DNA of 6,429 nt, taken from assembly GCA_023954795.1 (NCBI GenBank), contig JAGSHA010000192.1, positions 1-6,429 on the forward strand, written 5' to 3'. Of this stretch, positions 6,313 to 6,429 are shown in pieces. Both the position numbers and the translations under genes were made by a program. The stretch is from Oceanospirillaceae bacterium (GTDB lineage: Bacteria; Pseudomonadota; Gammaproteobacteria; Pseudomonadales; Balneatricaceae). The notes under the pieces are model-generated. The model did no database searches. It was not told the origin of the DNA and worked only from the letters and a program-made list of their open reading frames with translations. Position 1 is the stretch's first letter. Each line of letters begins with the position of its first letter.

Positions 6313-6429
6313 GTGAACATGAACGTTGTTCTGCTTTCCCTGTGTCAGGCGTTACTGACCACGGGGAACATTCTGTTAGTGTCTGTCACGGCCTTGATTG
6401 GTCGTGATATGGCGCCAAGCGCGACACTC
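6313..6429 (+). CDS. Probable membrane transporter, N-terminal fragment (MFS-like), cut by window edge
   Basis: Only 39 codons are present and the frame is open to the window end. Residues about 4-30 (starting NVVLLSLCQALLTTGNILL) form a long hydrophobic first membrane segment, followed by RDMAPS. The pattern, a first helix with SLCQALLTTGN and then VTALIGRDMAPS, resembles the first helix and loop of MFS transporters I recall from gammaproteobacteria. No diagnostic MFS motif lies within the fragment, so the family is inference. The gene follows ttcA by 54 nt with an inverted repeat between them. It could be co-transcribed with ttcA if the hairpin is leaky. ATG 6319 is the alternative start. 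Confidence 0.58.
   Translation, partial: MNMNVVLLSLCQALLTTGNILLVSVTALIGRDMAPSATL

Overview
The window looks like ordinary chromosomal DNA of a gammaproteobacterium. TtcA and the YqaA-type membrane protein closely resemble the enterobacterial proteins as I remember them, and RecQ has the full proteobacterial domain set. An Aeromonadales-like source (for example Tolumonas or a relative) is possible, but that is a guess from gene content. I see no phage, transposon, CRISPR, tRNA or rRNA sequence, and no abrupt change in base composition. Gene density is high and both window ends cut through genes.

Layout. From 1 to 3343 three genes read rightward. They are recQ (5' end outside the window), a yqaA-like small membrane protein that starts 10 nt after the recQ stop, and, 54 nt further on, an uncharacterised membrane-anchored protein with a metzincin-like zinc site. 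From 5150 back to 3354 a SulP-family anion transporter with a STAS domain reads leftward. It meets the protease gene tail to tail with a 10-nt gap. The 193-nt stretch 5151-5343 separates the divergent sulP and ttcA genes and holds a perfect TATAAT box in front of ttcA. ttcA (tRNA 2-thiocytidine synthesis) occupies 5344-6258. After a short gap with an inverted repeat, the first 39 codons of a probable membrane transporter run off the right edge.

How the parts relate. The recQ-yqaA-protease spacing suggests co-transcription, but the three predicted activities (DNA unwinding, a YqaA/DedA-like membrane protein, an envelope peptidase) do not form an obvious pathway. TtcA works alone on tRNA, and SulP is an inner-membrane anion transporter of unknown substrate. 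I find no convincing new multi-gene system here. The points most worth following are the uncharacterised HExxHxxGxxD protein, an HTH-like C-terminal extension on RecQ that E. coli RecQ lacks, and a 17-bp hairpin at the convergent gene junction whose G-U pairs form only in the rightward transcript.
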